Positions 7,888 to 16,112 of a DNA stretch of 64,000 bases are shown piece after piece; positions within the stretch are counted from its first letter, which is position 1; the number at the start of each line of letters is the position of its first letter. The notes beneath the pieces were generated by a model that ran no database searches, was not told the DNA's origin, and worked only from the letters and a program-made list of their open reading frames with translations. Made by a program: the position numbers and the translations under genes. Where the stretch lies: positions 1 through 64,000 of the forward strand of contig JBBSAM010000013.1 of assembly GCA_038252255.1 (NCBI GenBank). Direction: 5' to 3'. This stretch comes from Chersky-806 sp038252255. Lineage in GTDB: Bacteria; Actinomycetota; Acidimicrobiia; IMCC26256; JAENVU01.

Positions 7888-8772
7888 TCAGGAGGGCGCG
7901 GCGAGGTCCGGCGGCGAGGGGTCGCCCAGCTCCGGCGCGGCGAGCCGGCCGAGGACGATGGTCGCCCACACCATCGTGACGATCGAGGCCAGGAGCAACA
8001 GGTCGCCGACCCCGCCGATCTCGAGCGTCTCGTCGTAGATGGTGAGGGCGAGCGCCATCGCCACGATGGGCTTCAGCACCGTCACCGCCGGGAGACTCGT
8101 CTGCACGTCACCCGCCTGATAGCTCGACTGCTGCCAGAACGTGCCGAGCGACGCCGTCAGGGCCATGGCCCAGAGCTCCCACCGGGCCAACCCGTCGAGA
8201 AGCCCGTCGTCGAACCCGGCGATTGCGGACTTGGTCAGCGGCGCGGAGACACCGAGCAGGACTCCGGCGGCTACCGCGAGCACGAGGGATCGGCGGGTGC
8301 CGTGCGGGAGCCCGGCCGCCGCGAACACGCACGCGGCCACGAGCGGGACGACGACGACGATCGTCGGCAGCCAGGCCCGGAACGACGGAGCGTCGCGACC
8401 GGCCGTCGGCTCCCCCATCACCACGAACACGATGAGCGAGACCGCGAGCAGTCCTGACCATCGCCACTCCTGCTCCGTGAGACTGCGGTGCGCGGCGCGC
8501 GCCGCCATCGGCAACGCGAACAGCAGGGTCGTGACGAGCAACGGCTGCACGAGCAGCAGGCTGCCCACCGCCAGCGCGGCGGCCTGCACTCCGAAGCCGG
8601 CGACGTCGGCCGTGATCCCGAGCAGCCAGACCGGCCGTCTCACCAGCGATGCGAGCAGGCCGGCGCCGAGCGCGTCGTCGTCCGGGATTCCCGAGGTGCC
8701 GCGTTGCTGAAGCACCGACGCGGCGGCGAACAGCAACGCCGCGAGCAGCGACAGTGCGATGGCGAGGCTCAT
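7888..8772 (-). CDS. DMT-superfamily (EamA/NIPA-like) transporter
   Basis: A 294-residue polytopic membrane protein with about nine to ten hydrophobic helices, starting MSLAIALSLLAALLFAAASV and containing the helix pair GSLLLVQPLLVTTLLFALP, typical of the drug/metabolite transporter superfamily. The C-terminal half repeats the pattern (SLPAVTVLKPIVAMALALTI). Substrate unknown. It follows the ATP-grasp gene on the same strand after 37 nt, so it may export that enzyme's product (inference). Confidence 0.85.
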   Translation of the reverse strand: MSLAIALSLLAALLFAAASVLQQRGTSGIPDDDALGAGLLASLVRRPVWLLGITADVAGFGVQAAALAVGSLLLVQPLLVTTLLFALPMAARAAHRSLTEQEWRWSGLLAVSLIVFVVMGEPTAGRDAPSFRAWLPTIVVVVPLVAACVFAAAGLPHGTRRSLVLAVAAGVLLGVSAPLTKSAIAGFDDGLLDGLARWELWAMALTASLGTFWQQSSYQAGDVQTSLPAVTVLKPIVAMALALTIYDETLEIGGVGDLLLLASIVTMVWATIVLGRLAAPELGDPSPPDLAAPS

Positions 8773-8809
8773 GCTCGGTGGCGCGCGTCCGGCTGGTGGG
8801 CTCGCGCCG

Positions 8810-9982
8810 TCACGAGATGGGTTCGCCGTTCCAGCAGACGTCGAAGAACTGCGCCGCCATCAGGTCTTCGCGCGTCTTGCGGTCGATGCCCAGTGACTTG
8901 CGGTACGCCTTCACGTGCTGCAACGACAGGACGGTGTAGAGGAGCGGGAGATGGTCGTGTGGCTGCGCGTAGACGTCCGATCCGCCCTTTGCGGCCGCAC
9001 GGTCCGAGCGGAAGCGACCGAGATGCTCGAACATGTCGCGAAGTACCGCTTCCTTGATCTCACGCTTGCGGCCTGCCGGTACGACAACGGGTGCCGCCGG
9101 CCGGGCCCCGAACTGTGCTGCGTCCAGCTCCTCGGGTGTTGCCAGCGTGCAACCGTCGGTGGGTCGCGGGTTGCACTCGACGAGATGGTGGACGCCGTCC
9201 GCAGTGCGCAGGAAGTCGAAGCTCACTTGGCCGTGCCAGCCGAGTGCGGCCGCGATCTCCTGGGCGGCGGCGAGGGTCTCGGGCGCGTCGACGGACTCGA
9301 AGACGATGCCGCCGCGATCGTCGATCGTCAGCGGGTGCTCGTAGGTCGAGTGGAGCGCGATCTCGCCGTGGTGCACGACGCTCCAGCTGCACAGGTCCAC
9401 GCCCTCGAGGTACTCCTGCACCAGCCACGGGTCGTCCGGCGTCGGCACCGCGTCGTCGACGCTTCCCTCGCCGGCCAGCGGACCGGAGTTCGTCAAGATG
9501 TTGAGCCCACCCCGGCCGTAGGCAGCCCGGGCGAACCAGTGGTCGAACCGGCCGATCGCGTCTCGCAGCTCGGCCGGGGTCGTCGCCGTGACCGACTCCG
9601 CGACCGGCAACCCGAGCTCGCGGGCCAGCGCCGCGAACGACACCTTGTCGTGCACCTTGGCCAGGGTCGCGAAGTCCGGGAAGAACAGCTCACACCGGCC
9701 CTCGAGGCGGTCGCGGTGGTCGGCCAGGAAGAAGACCTCTTCGAACATCGGGAGGAGCCATTCGATCTGGTGCTCGTCGATGATCCCCACGACCGCGTCG
9801 ATGAACGCCTCGGTCTGCTGTGCCGGCGCCGGCACCTCGATGTGGCGCGCCGCGTAGCGCGAGTGGCTGCCGGGCGACGCCTTGAACGTGTCGACCGCGG
9901 TGACGTCGTGGCCGGCTTCGCCGAGCTTGCGGATCTCGTCGACGGCGAACGGCATCCTCGACGTCGTAACCAGCGTGCGCAC
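8810..9982 (-). CDS. ATP-grasp domain carboxylate-amine ligase-like protein
   Basis: A 390-residue protein with an N-terminal Rossmann-like segment (MRTLVTTSRMPFAVDEIRKL...GHDVTAVDTF) and an ATP-grasp domain: the lysine/arginine loop ARAAYGRGGLNILT, the hinge LVQEYLEGVDLCSW, and the metal-binding end VSFDFLRTADGVHHLVECNPRPTDG. It probably joins a carboxylate to an amine with ATP, or is a carbamoyl-phosphate-synthase-like relative; substrates are unknown. It is flanked by a DMT exporter downstream and a secreted hydrolase upstream on the same strand. It is similar in architecture, but not in close sequence, to the ATP-grasp at 53925. Confidence 0.85.
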   Translation of the reverse strand: MRTLVTTSRMPFAVDEIRKLGEAGHDVTAVDTFKASPGSHSRYAARHIEVPAPAQQTEAFIDAVVGIIDEHQIEWLLPMFEEVFFLADHRDRLEGRCELFFPDFATLAKVHDKVSFAALARELGLPVAESVTATTPAELRDAIGRFDHWFARAAYGRGGLNILTNSGPLAGEGSVDDAVPTPDDPWLVQEYLEGVDLCSWSVVHHGEIALHSTYEHPLTIDDRGGIVFESVDAPETLAAAQEIAAALGWHGQVSFDFLRTADGVHHLVECNPRPTDGCTLATPEELDAAQFGARPAAPVVVPAGRKREIKEAVLRDMFEHLGRFRSDRAAAKGGSDVYAQPHDHLPLLYTVLSLQHVKAYRKSLGIDRKTREDLMAAQFFDVCWNGEPIS

Positions 9983-10103
9983 TCACGACCTCCTCGACGA
10001 TTGGGTGAGAACCCTACCGACGGCGAGGCTCCGGGCCGCGCTCTACGTGCTTGGCCTCGATGCATCTCACGGCCGTTGGTCGTGATCGCGGTTTCGCGGT
10101 TGC

Positions 10104-11540
10104 TCAGCCCGGGACGGTTGACTGCGCCGCGGCGGCGTTCAGCATTCGCGCGTCGGGCCGGAGGAGGAACCCGGCCTTGATCGCCTGGTTCGTCGCCTTG
10201 CGCCACTTGGTCACGAAGTTGTCGTGGCTGCGGTAGAGCGAGGCGAGCTGCGCCGCGTTGAAGGGAGCGGTGGCGCCGACGAGCCGGCACAGCAGTCCCG
10301 GCCCGCTCTGACCCGCGTTCCCGATCCTCGCGACCGGGGCATCGACCTGGGGTGTACGGATCCCACCGAGCACGTTGCCGTTCGCGTCGCGTGCATAGGT
10401 CGTCGGTCCGAACGAGGTGACCTCGATGCGTGTCGCGTTCGGAGGCTCGATCCCGCGCCTCACCCATTTGTTGAGCCGCCGGAACGCGGTCTGCACGAGC
10501 CAGTGGCTCGGACCCGTGTTGATCGGGGCGTCACAGCCGAACCCGGGCGGGTTCCGCATGGCCTCGAACATCGCGACCTCCGCCTGGCCGTCACCGACGT
10601 CCGAGAGCCCGATGCCGACGGAGTACGCGTCGACGTGCGACGTGCCGGCCATCTCCCAGAGCCGGTACGCCGGCGAATCCGCCTGGCGAGCGCCGGCGTT
10701 GACGTCGGTCTCGGACTGCAGCACCAGCACCGGCGTCGGGTTGTCCGTGCGGATCATCGCTGTTGCCGGCATGACGGTCGCCGGCTGCGGCGCTTGCGAC
10801 ACCGACGCGCCACTCGAGCCGCGGCTGTGCACCAAGAACCCGTCGTAGGTGTGCGCCGACGGATGGATCGCGTCGATGTAGGTGACCATGCGGCCGGCCG
10901 ACTGGGACTCGCCGCTCGCGATCAGCCGTTGCGGCTTCAGCCCGCCGAGCAGGGTGCCGGAGTGGTCGCGCAGCGCTTGGCCGGCTTGCGTGAACATGTC
11001 GTACGAGTAGCTGTCACCCGGGTGCGAGAGTGGCGCGTACCGAGCCGGGTCGGCAGCCTTCGCCGCGTTGAGCCCGATCGCCTGCGCGGTGACACCCACC
11101 CAGGCGTAGCCGCGACGGATGAGCTCGTTGTGGCCGAAACCCCAGTCGACCCCGACGTCGGTGCCGATCGAGACGTTCAGCCACTCGACCACGACTGTGC
11201 CGTTGAACCGGGTCGGATCGCTCGGCCGGTTCACGATGACGCGAGTCGTGAACGGCGCCTCCGAGCTCGGCGTGACGCTCCAGCGCCCGTCGGCGCCGAG
11301 CGGTGCAGTCGGCGAGTAGGCGTGAGCCGTGCCCGAGAGGAAGAACTCAGCCTGCTCGTAACCGACGCGGCTCAGGTCGAACACCGTCGTGACTGCCGCC
11401 GGACTCCCGGTGCCCCCGGTGACCGGACCGGAGACCGTGACCGCCGCGTCCGCCGGACTCACGCTTGCTCCGAGGGCCGTCGCAACGGCCAGCAGGCTCG
11501 CGAACGACGCCATCGCGATGCGAACGGACATGCGCCTCAT
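10104..11540 (-). CDS. Secreted alpha/beta hydrolase (Abhydrolase_10-like)
   Basis: The 478-residue protein begins with a signal peptide (MRRMSVRIAMASFASLLAVA, cleavage near ADAA) after a GGGGGG ribosome site 6 nt upstream. The mature part carries family sequence: VVEWLNVSIGTDVGVDW, the nucleophile elbow SGESQSAGRM and a later HVDAY histidine region. This family is annotated as alpha/beta hydrolase domain; members are extracellular esterases of unknown substrate. It lies upstream of the ATP-grasp gene with a 121-nt gap containing no recognisable signal. Confidence 0.85.
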   Translation of the reverse strand: MRRMSVRIAMASFASLLAVATALGASVSPADAAVTVSGPVTGGTGSPAAVTTVFDLSRVGYEQAEFFLSGTAHAYSPTAPLGADGRWSVTPSSEAPFTTRVIVNRPSDPTRFNGTVVVEWLNVSIGTDVGVDWGFGHNELIRRGYAWVGVTAQAIGLNAAKAADPARYAPLSHPGDSYSYDMFTQAGQALRDHSGTLLGGLKPQRLIASGESQSAGRMVTYIDAIHPSAHTYDGFLVHSRGSSGASVSQAPQPATVMPATAMIRTDNPTPVLVLQSETDVNAGARQADSPAYRLWEMAGTSHVDAYSVGIGLSDVGDGQAEVAMFEAMRNPPGFGCDAPINTGPSHWLVQTAFRRLNKWVRRGIEPPNATRIEVTSFGPTTYARDANGNVLGGIRTPQVDAPVARIGNAGQSGPGLLCRLVGATAPFNAAQLASLYRSHDNFVTKWRKATNQAIKAGFLLRPDARMLNAAAAQSTVPG

Positions 11541-11706
11541 GTCGTACCCCCCGGTTCGCTCCCGCCCGAAGATTGCCCGCCTCCCGACGATCGTCAAACG
11601 CGACACCACGCGCGGCACGCACCGCGGTCGCGCGCCGTATCCTCCATCCGTCTCGACGGCGAAACGTCGGGTTCGCGAGCTTCGGTTCCCCCCTCGGTCC
11701 TTCACT

Positions 11707-12843
11707 TCAGCGGGCCCGGACCCGTGCGGGCAGGGTGGCGTAGCCGCGGATGGCGGCGGAGTCGGTGCGCGCCGCGCCCGGCAGCACCTCCATGCCGTCG
11801 AGGCGCTCGGCGAGGGCTCGGAACAGCGTCACCGCTTCGAGCCGTGCCAATGGCGCACCGAGACACAGATGGATCCCGGCCCCGAAGGCGAGGTGCTCCG
11901 AGGCGTCGCGTTCGATGCGGAACCGGTCCGGATCCTCGAACACGGTTTCATCACGATTCGCGGCGCCGTAGAGCACGACGATCGTGCGCCCGTCGTCGGT
12001 GCGGCGGAGGAAGAACCGAACGGGAGCATCGAAGCGCAGCATCTCTTCGACGGCCGGCGCCGCGAAGCCGGCCGGATTCTCGCGCAGGAGCTCGAACTCT
12101 TCCGGGTGCCCGGCCAGCGCGGCGAACCCGTTGCCGATCAGGTGCACCGTCGTGTCGAGCCCGGCGATGAGCAACGACGCGAGTGCGATGAACGTCTCGT
12201 CCTCGTGCAGCCTCTGGTCCTCCCCGCGGGCGAGCACCTTCTCGGCGATCCCGCCCGCGGCGGCGCCGGCGAACCCGTTGCCCGCCCAGAGGAGGAACTC
12301 GCCGAAGCGGTCCTCGGCGGCTTGCGGTGGGTCGGGGGCGCCGAGCCGGAACGACGCATTGGCCCAGGTCACCGCTTCGTCCGGCAGTTGGAGACCGAGC
12401 CAGTCGCTCATGACCCGGAGGGGAAGCGGGCGAGCGAGTGCGCTCATCACGTCTCCCCCGCCATTGGCGACGAACTCGTCGACCAACGGCGCGACCGCTC
12501 GGTCCACGACCGCGCGGAGCTCCTCGATCGCGCCGGGTGTGCACCACTTCTGCACCGACCTCCGAACGCGCGCGTGCTCCGGCGGATCGTTCTCGATGAA
12601 CGTCGCGCGCAGGCCGGACTCGGCCACCGAGAGCCACTGAACGCCGAGCCCGGATCGGAACGTCTCGTGATCGCGCAGGACGTCGCGACACACGTCATGG
12701 CGCGCCGCGACGAAGAAGCTCCGCTCCGGCACCTCTACCAGGTCGTCCGGCTGCGCACGAAGCCGCGCGTAGAACGGATACGGCTCGACGAGATGGGTGC
12801 GAGTGAAGGGATCGAGTGAATCCGTTTGGAAACCGGAAGTCAC
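11707..12843 (-). CDS. Cytochrome P450
   Basis: A complete bacterial class I P450: PYPFYARLR near the N-terminus, the I-helix oxygen site ASLLIAGLDTTVHL, the K-helix VEEMLRFDAPVRFF and the haem-thiolate loop FGAGIHLCLGAPLARLE with its Cys. Such enzymes insert oxygen into lipids, steroids or natural products and need a separate ferredoxin and reductase, neither of which is adjacent. Start chosen at GTG 12843 to give the usual N-terminal length; GTG 12921 would add 26 atypical residues. It precedes the secreted hydrolase on the same strand. Confidence 0.92.
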   Translation of the reverse strand: MTSGFQTDSLDPFTRTHLVEPYPFYARLRAQPDDLVEVPERSFFVAARHDVCRDVLRDHETFRSGLGVQWLSVAESGLRATFIENDPPEHARVRRSVQKWCTPGAIEELRAVVDRAVAPLVDEFVANGGGDVMSALARPLPLRVMSDWLGLQLPDEAVTWANASFRLGAPDPPQAAEDRFGEFLLWAGNGFAGAAAGGIAEKVLARGEDQRLHEDETFIALASLLIAGLDTTVHLIGNGFAALAGHPEEFELLRENPAGFAAPAVEEMLRFDAPVRFFLRRTDDGRTIVVLYGAANRDETVFEDPDRFRIERDASEHLAFGAGIHLCLGAPLARLEAVTLFRALAERLDGMEVLPGAARTDSAAIRGYATLPARVRAR

Positions 12844-13089
12844 GAACGTGGAGGCCGCGGGGCACGGACCGCTTGCATCGGCACGACGCGCATCCTCGCA
12901 GTCCGTCCCGGCGCCCGCCACTGTGGGACGGCTTCTCCGGGGGCTCGATCAGCTGCAGGTGTGCTTCCGGTTGAGCACCGGTCGCGATGGGTACGGTCCA
13001 ATCGCGAGACGGTGGCACGGCAGGTGCTTGGCAACATTGACAAGCCGGTACCCCGCGATGGCCGTCATCCGCGGGAAGGTGCGCGACTG

Positions 13090-13320
13090 ATGCCGACCAA
13101 GGTGGAGACCGTGCCGGAGCGACGCCACCTCGTCACCCCGGAGTCCGTGAGCCCCGAAGAGCTGATCGCCCGCCACATCGAGAACGCACGCGAACGCCTC
13201 GCCGACGGACGTGAACGCCTGAAGGCCGCACGCCGCCGGGTCGTCCAGTTGGAGGACGCGCTCATCAGCTGGGAACGCCTCGCGGGAGAGATGCGCGCGG
13301 TGCGGAACCGGGCCGCCTGA
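13090..13320 (+). CDS. Small helical hypothetical protein
   Basis: A 76-residue charged protein, MPTKVETVPERRHLVTPESV followed by a long amphipathic helix with heptad character (ARERLADGRERLKAARRRVV), likely a coiled coil. A GGAAGG ribosome site lies 11 nt upstream of ATG 13090. No family recognised. It ends 24 nt before the convergent RibD-like gene. The 246 nt between this gene and the P450 start hold no other clear feature. Confidence 0.45.
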   Translation: MPTKVETVPERRHLVTPESVSPEELIARHIENARERLADGRERLKAARRRVVQLEDALISWERLAGEMRAVRNRAA

Positions 13321-13343
13321 GTCAGGTACGCAGCTGGCCGGAT

Positions 13344-13940
13344 CTATTCCCCGGCGACCGGCCGGTAGATGCACACGTTCACGCCCGTGCCGCTGGTGAC
13401 GGTGGAGACGAGCTCGAGCGTGCGCAGCGTGCCGTCGGTGGGAAAGATCGTCTTGCCGCCACCGAGGATCACCGGCTCGATCATGAGTCGCAGCTCGTCG
13501 ACCAGGCCCTCGTGCAGGAGGGTGCGCACGAGCGTGGGGCTCCCCATGACCAGGAGGTCGCCGCCCTCGGTCTCGTGCAGCTCGCGGAGCCGACCAACGG
13601 CCTCGTCGCCGGGTATGAGCGTGGTCCCGTTCCACGCCAGATCGTCGTCGCCGAGCGTCCGGGACACGACGTACTTGGCGATGGCGTTCATCTGATCGGC
13701 GAACGGGTCGCCGGCTCGCTCGGGCCACGCCGCGGCCATCGTCTGCCACGTACGGCGCCCGAAGAGCAGCGCTTCGGTCGTCGCCATCGCGTCGGCGATG
13801 GAGCCGCCCATGAGCTCCGGGTCGAAGAACGGGTGAGACCAGCCGCCGTGGGCGAAGCCACCGTCGGTGTCCTCGTCGGGTCCGCCCGGCGCCTGCACGA
13901 CGCCGTCCAAGCTGATGAACTCGCTGATCACGATGCGCAC
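13344..13940 (-). CDS. Dihydrofolate reductase-like (RibD C-terminal) protein
   Basis: A 198-residue protein of the RibD_C/DHFR-like family: MRIVISEFISLDGVVQAPGG, GRRTWQTMAAAWP, LLVMGSPTLVRTLL and EPVILGGGKTIF are signature blocks for NADPH binding. These stand-alone copies reduce unknown pteridine- or flavin-like compounds. GTG start preceded by GAGGAG. Convergent with the small helical gene. Confidence 0.9.
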   Translation of the reverse strand: MRIVISEFISLDGVVQAPGGPDEDTDGGFAHGGWSHPFFDPELMGGSIADAMATTEALLFGRRTWQTMAAAWPERAGDPFADQMNAIAKYVVSRTLGDDDLAWNGTTLIPGDEAVGRLRELHETEGGDLLVMGSPTLVRTLLHEGLVDELRLMIEPVILGGGKTIFPTDGTLRTLELVSTVTSGTGVNVCIYRPVAGE

Positions 13941-14106
13941 GGACTGCTCCTCGTCCTCGCTCCAGGTAGGTACGGTGATGATGACTCTCGCGCCACGCCA
14001 GAGTCATCGCGCCCGGTCATGAGTCGACGAGCCCGGCGCGCCACGCCTGCCTCATCAGAGCGGCCGCGGTGCAGGACCACTGCACGGATCCAGTTAGCGT
14101 TCGAGG

Positions 14107-15117
14107 GTGAACCTCGACGCAGCGTCGGGCAATATCGGCGACATCCGAGAGGCCCGCGGCCTCTACCCGGCGACCGAGAACGCGGCCTACTTCAACACCG
14201 CGGCGGTCGGTCTCGCGAGCCGATCCGTGACCGGCGCCCTGCACCGCTACGTCGACGAGTGGGCAGAAGCCGGTCTGGACTTCATCCGGGCCGAGGCCGC
14301 GGGCGAGCGCGCCAGGACCTCGGTCGCGGCGCTGATCGGTGCCGACCCCAAGGACATCGCGCTGATTGCGTCGGTCTCTGCCGCGGCGGGTCTCGTGGCG
14401 TCGCAGCTCGGTCCGGCAGGCCAAGGCCAGAACGTGGTCATCGGCGAGCGTGAGTACAGCTCGAACCACTTCCCGTGGCGGCTGCTGGCGAAGCGGGGGT
14501 ACGAGGTTCGCCAGGTGCCGTTCCGCCATGGCGGCCTCGAACCCGACGACATCGCGCTCCGCGTCGACGGGGGGACCGTGCTGGTCGCGTTCAGCGGCGT
14601 GCAGACCGCGACGGGGCACCGCTCCGACATCCGGGCGATCAGTGCGATCGCTCGAGCCGTGGGTGCCATCGTCTTCGTCGACGGTTCACAGCTCGTCGGC
14701 GCGTTGCCCGTCGCCGAGGACCTTGCCGCGATCGACGTGTTGGCGACTGCCGATCACAAGTTCCTGATGCACGCGGGTCGTGGGCTCGGGTACTGCTATC
14801 TCTCCCGTGAGATCCAGGAACGCTTCATCCCGGTCAATGCCGGCTGGAAGGCCGGGCGCGTCCCCACCGAGAGCTTCTTCGGCCCGTCCATGGACCTGTC
14901 ACCTACGGCGTCGCGCTTCGACAACTCGATCAGCTGGCTGGCCGCGATCGGCAACGAAGCAGCCCTCTCCGTCTTCGAAGCGTTCGGTGCGGACGTCATC
15001 TACGCGCGCAACCGGGAGCTGGCCGGCCGGCTCCGTGAGTCGCTGGCCGGGGTCGGTTGGACACCCGTCGACCTGCCCGATGGGAACCGCAGCACGACCG
15101 CGCTCTCCGAGCTCTGA
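14107..15117 (+). CDS. Aminotransferase class V-fold PLP enzyme, short at the C-terminus
   Basis: A cysteine-desulfurase/isopenicillin-N-epimerase-like protein. The N-terminus has AAYFNTAAVGLASRSV, the fold core includes VNALPVA-type DGSQLVGALPVAE, and the PLP lysine is in TADHKFLMHAGRGLGY. Relatives are about 380-400 residues; this one stops at 336 right after GNRSTTALSEL, where the last subdomain should begin. The other two frames downstream do not restore homologous sequence, so it looks like a real truncation rather than a single frameshift. Followed 62 nt later by an ABC transporter on the same strand. Confidence 0.8.
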   Translation: MNLDAASGNIGDIREARGLYPATENAAYFNTAAVGLASRSVTGALHRYVDEWAEAGLDFIRAEAAGERARTSVAALIGADPKDIALIASVSAAAGLVASQLGPAGQGQNVVIGEREYSSNHFPWRLLAKRGYEVRQVPFRHGGLEPDDIALRVDGGTVLVAFSGVQTATGHRSDIRAISAIARAVGAIVFVDGSQLVGALPVAEDLAAIDVLATADHKFLMHAGRGLGYCYLSREIQERFIPVNAGWKAGRVPTESFFGPSMDLSPTASRFDNSISWLAAIGNEAALSVFEAFGADVIYARNRELAGRLRESLAGVGWTPVDLPDGNRSTTALSEL

Positions 15118-15179
15118 GCGTCTCGCGCACGAACCGCACACTTCGACGTCGCCGAGGATCCACCTGACAGACTCGGAAG

Positions 15180-16112
15180 ATGGCTCCAGCGATCTTGGTC
15201 TCGGAGCTCGTCAAATCGTTCGGCTCGACGCGAGCGCTCGACGGGCTCGATCTCGCCGTGGAGACGGGCGAGGTCCACGGCTTCCTGGGACCGAACGGCG
15301 CGGGGAAGACCACGACGATCCGGGTCCTCCTCGGGCTCCTGCGCGCCGACTCCGGCTCGGTCTCGCTCCTGGGCGGTGATCCGTGGCGCGACGCGGTCCC
15401 GTTGCACCGCCGGCTCGCGTACGTGCCCGGTGAGGTGAGCTTGTGGCCGAAGCTGAGCGGCGGTGAGGTGATCGACCTGCTCGGACGGCTGCGGGGTGAT
15501 CTCGACCCGCACCGTCGCGACGAGCTGCTCGAGCGCTTCGAGCTCGACCCCACCAAGAAGTCCCGCACCTACTCGAAGGGCAACCGCCAGAAGGTGGGTT
15601 TGGTCGCGGCGTTGGCCTCGAACGCGGAGCTGCTCATCCTCGACGAGCCGACGTCGGGACTCGACCCGCTGATGGAAGCGGTCTTCCAGGACTGCATCCG
15701 AGAGGTCAAGGCCGAAGGCCGCACCGTGCTGCTGTCGAGCCACATCCTGGCCGAGGTCGAGTCCCTGTGCGACCAGGTGAGCATCATCCGGGCCGGCCAC
15801 ACCCAGGAGAGCGGCACGCTGGCCGAGCTGCGCCGCTTGACCCGGACGGCGATCACCGCGCAGACCGCGCAACCGGCCGAGCATCTCGCCGACCTCGCCG
15901 GAGTCCACGGGCTCCGGATCGACGGCACGCACGTACGCTTCGACGTCGACGCCGAGCACCTCGACGAAGCGGTGCGCCGCTTGAGCGAGCTCGGTATCCG
16001 CAGCCTGGTCAGCCACCCGCCGACCCTGGAGGAGCTCTTCCTTCGTCACTACGGAGACGAGCTCGAGCGAGAACGCGAGCTGGCGCAACGTTTCAGCGAC
16101 GATCGCCGGTGA
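15180..16112 (+). CDS. ABC transporter ATP-binding protein
   Basis: A 310-residue ABC-2-type exporter ATPase: Walker A GPNGAGKTTT (about residues 38-46), signature YSKGNRQKVGLVAAL, Walker B LLILDEPTSGLDPLM and the H-loop SSHILAEVE. A C-terminal extension of about 90 residues resembles the regulatory tail of drug-export ATPases (DrrA type). Its stop overlaps the permease GTG by 4 nt. The pair probably exports a drug, lipid or antimicrobial compound. Confidence 0.92.
   Translation: MAPAILVSELVKSFGSTRALDGLDLAVETGEVHGFLGPNGAGKTTTIRVLLGLLRADSGSVSLLGGDPWRDAVPLHRRLAYVPGEVSLWPKLSGGEVIDLLGRLRGDLDPHRRDELLERFELDPTKKSRTYSKGNRQKVGLVAALASNAELLILDEPTSGLDPLMEAVFQDCIREVKAEGRTVLLSSHILAEVESLCDQVSIIRAGHTQESGTLAELRRLTRTAITAQTAQPAEHLADLAGVHGLRIDGTHVRFDVDAEHLDEAVRRLSELGIRSLVSHPPTLEELFLRHYGDELERERELAQRFSDDRR

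Noticed and set aside
7051..8457. A 468-codon plus-strand frame
   Set aside because: Runs antisense to four genes with clear families and is His/Arg/Gly-rich without domains.
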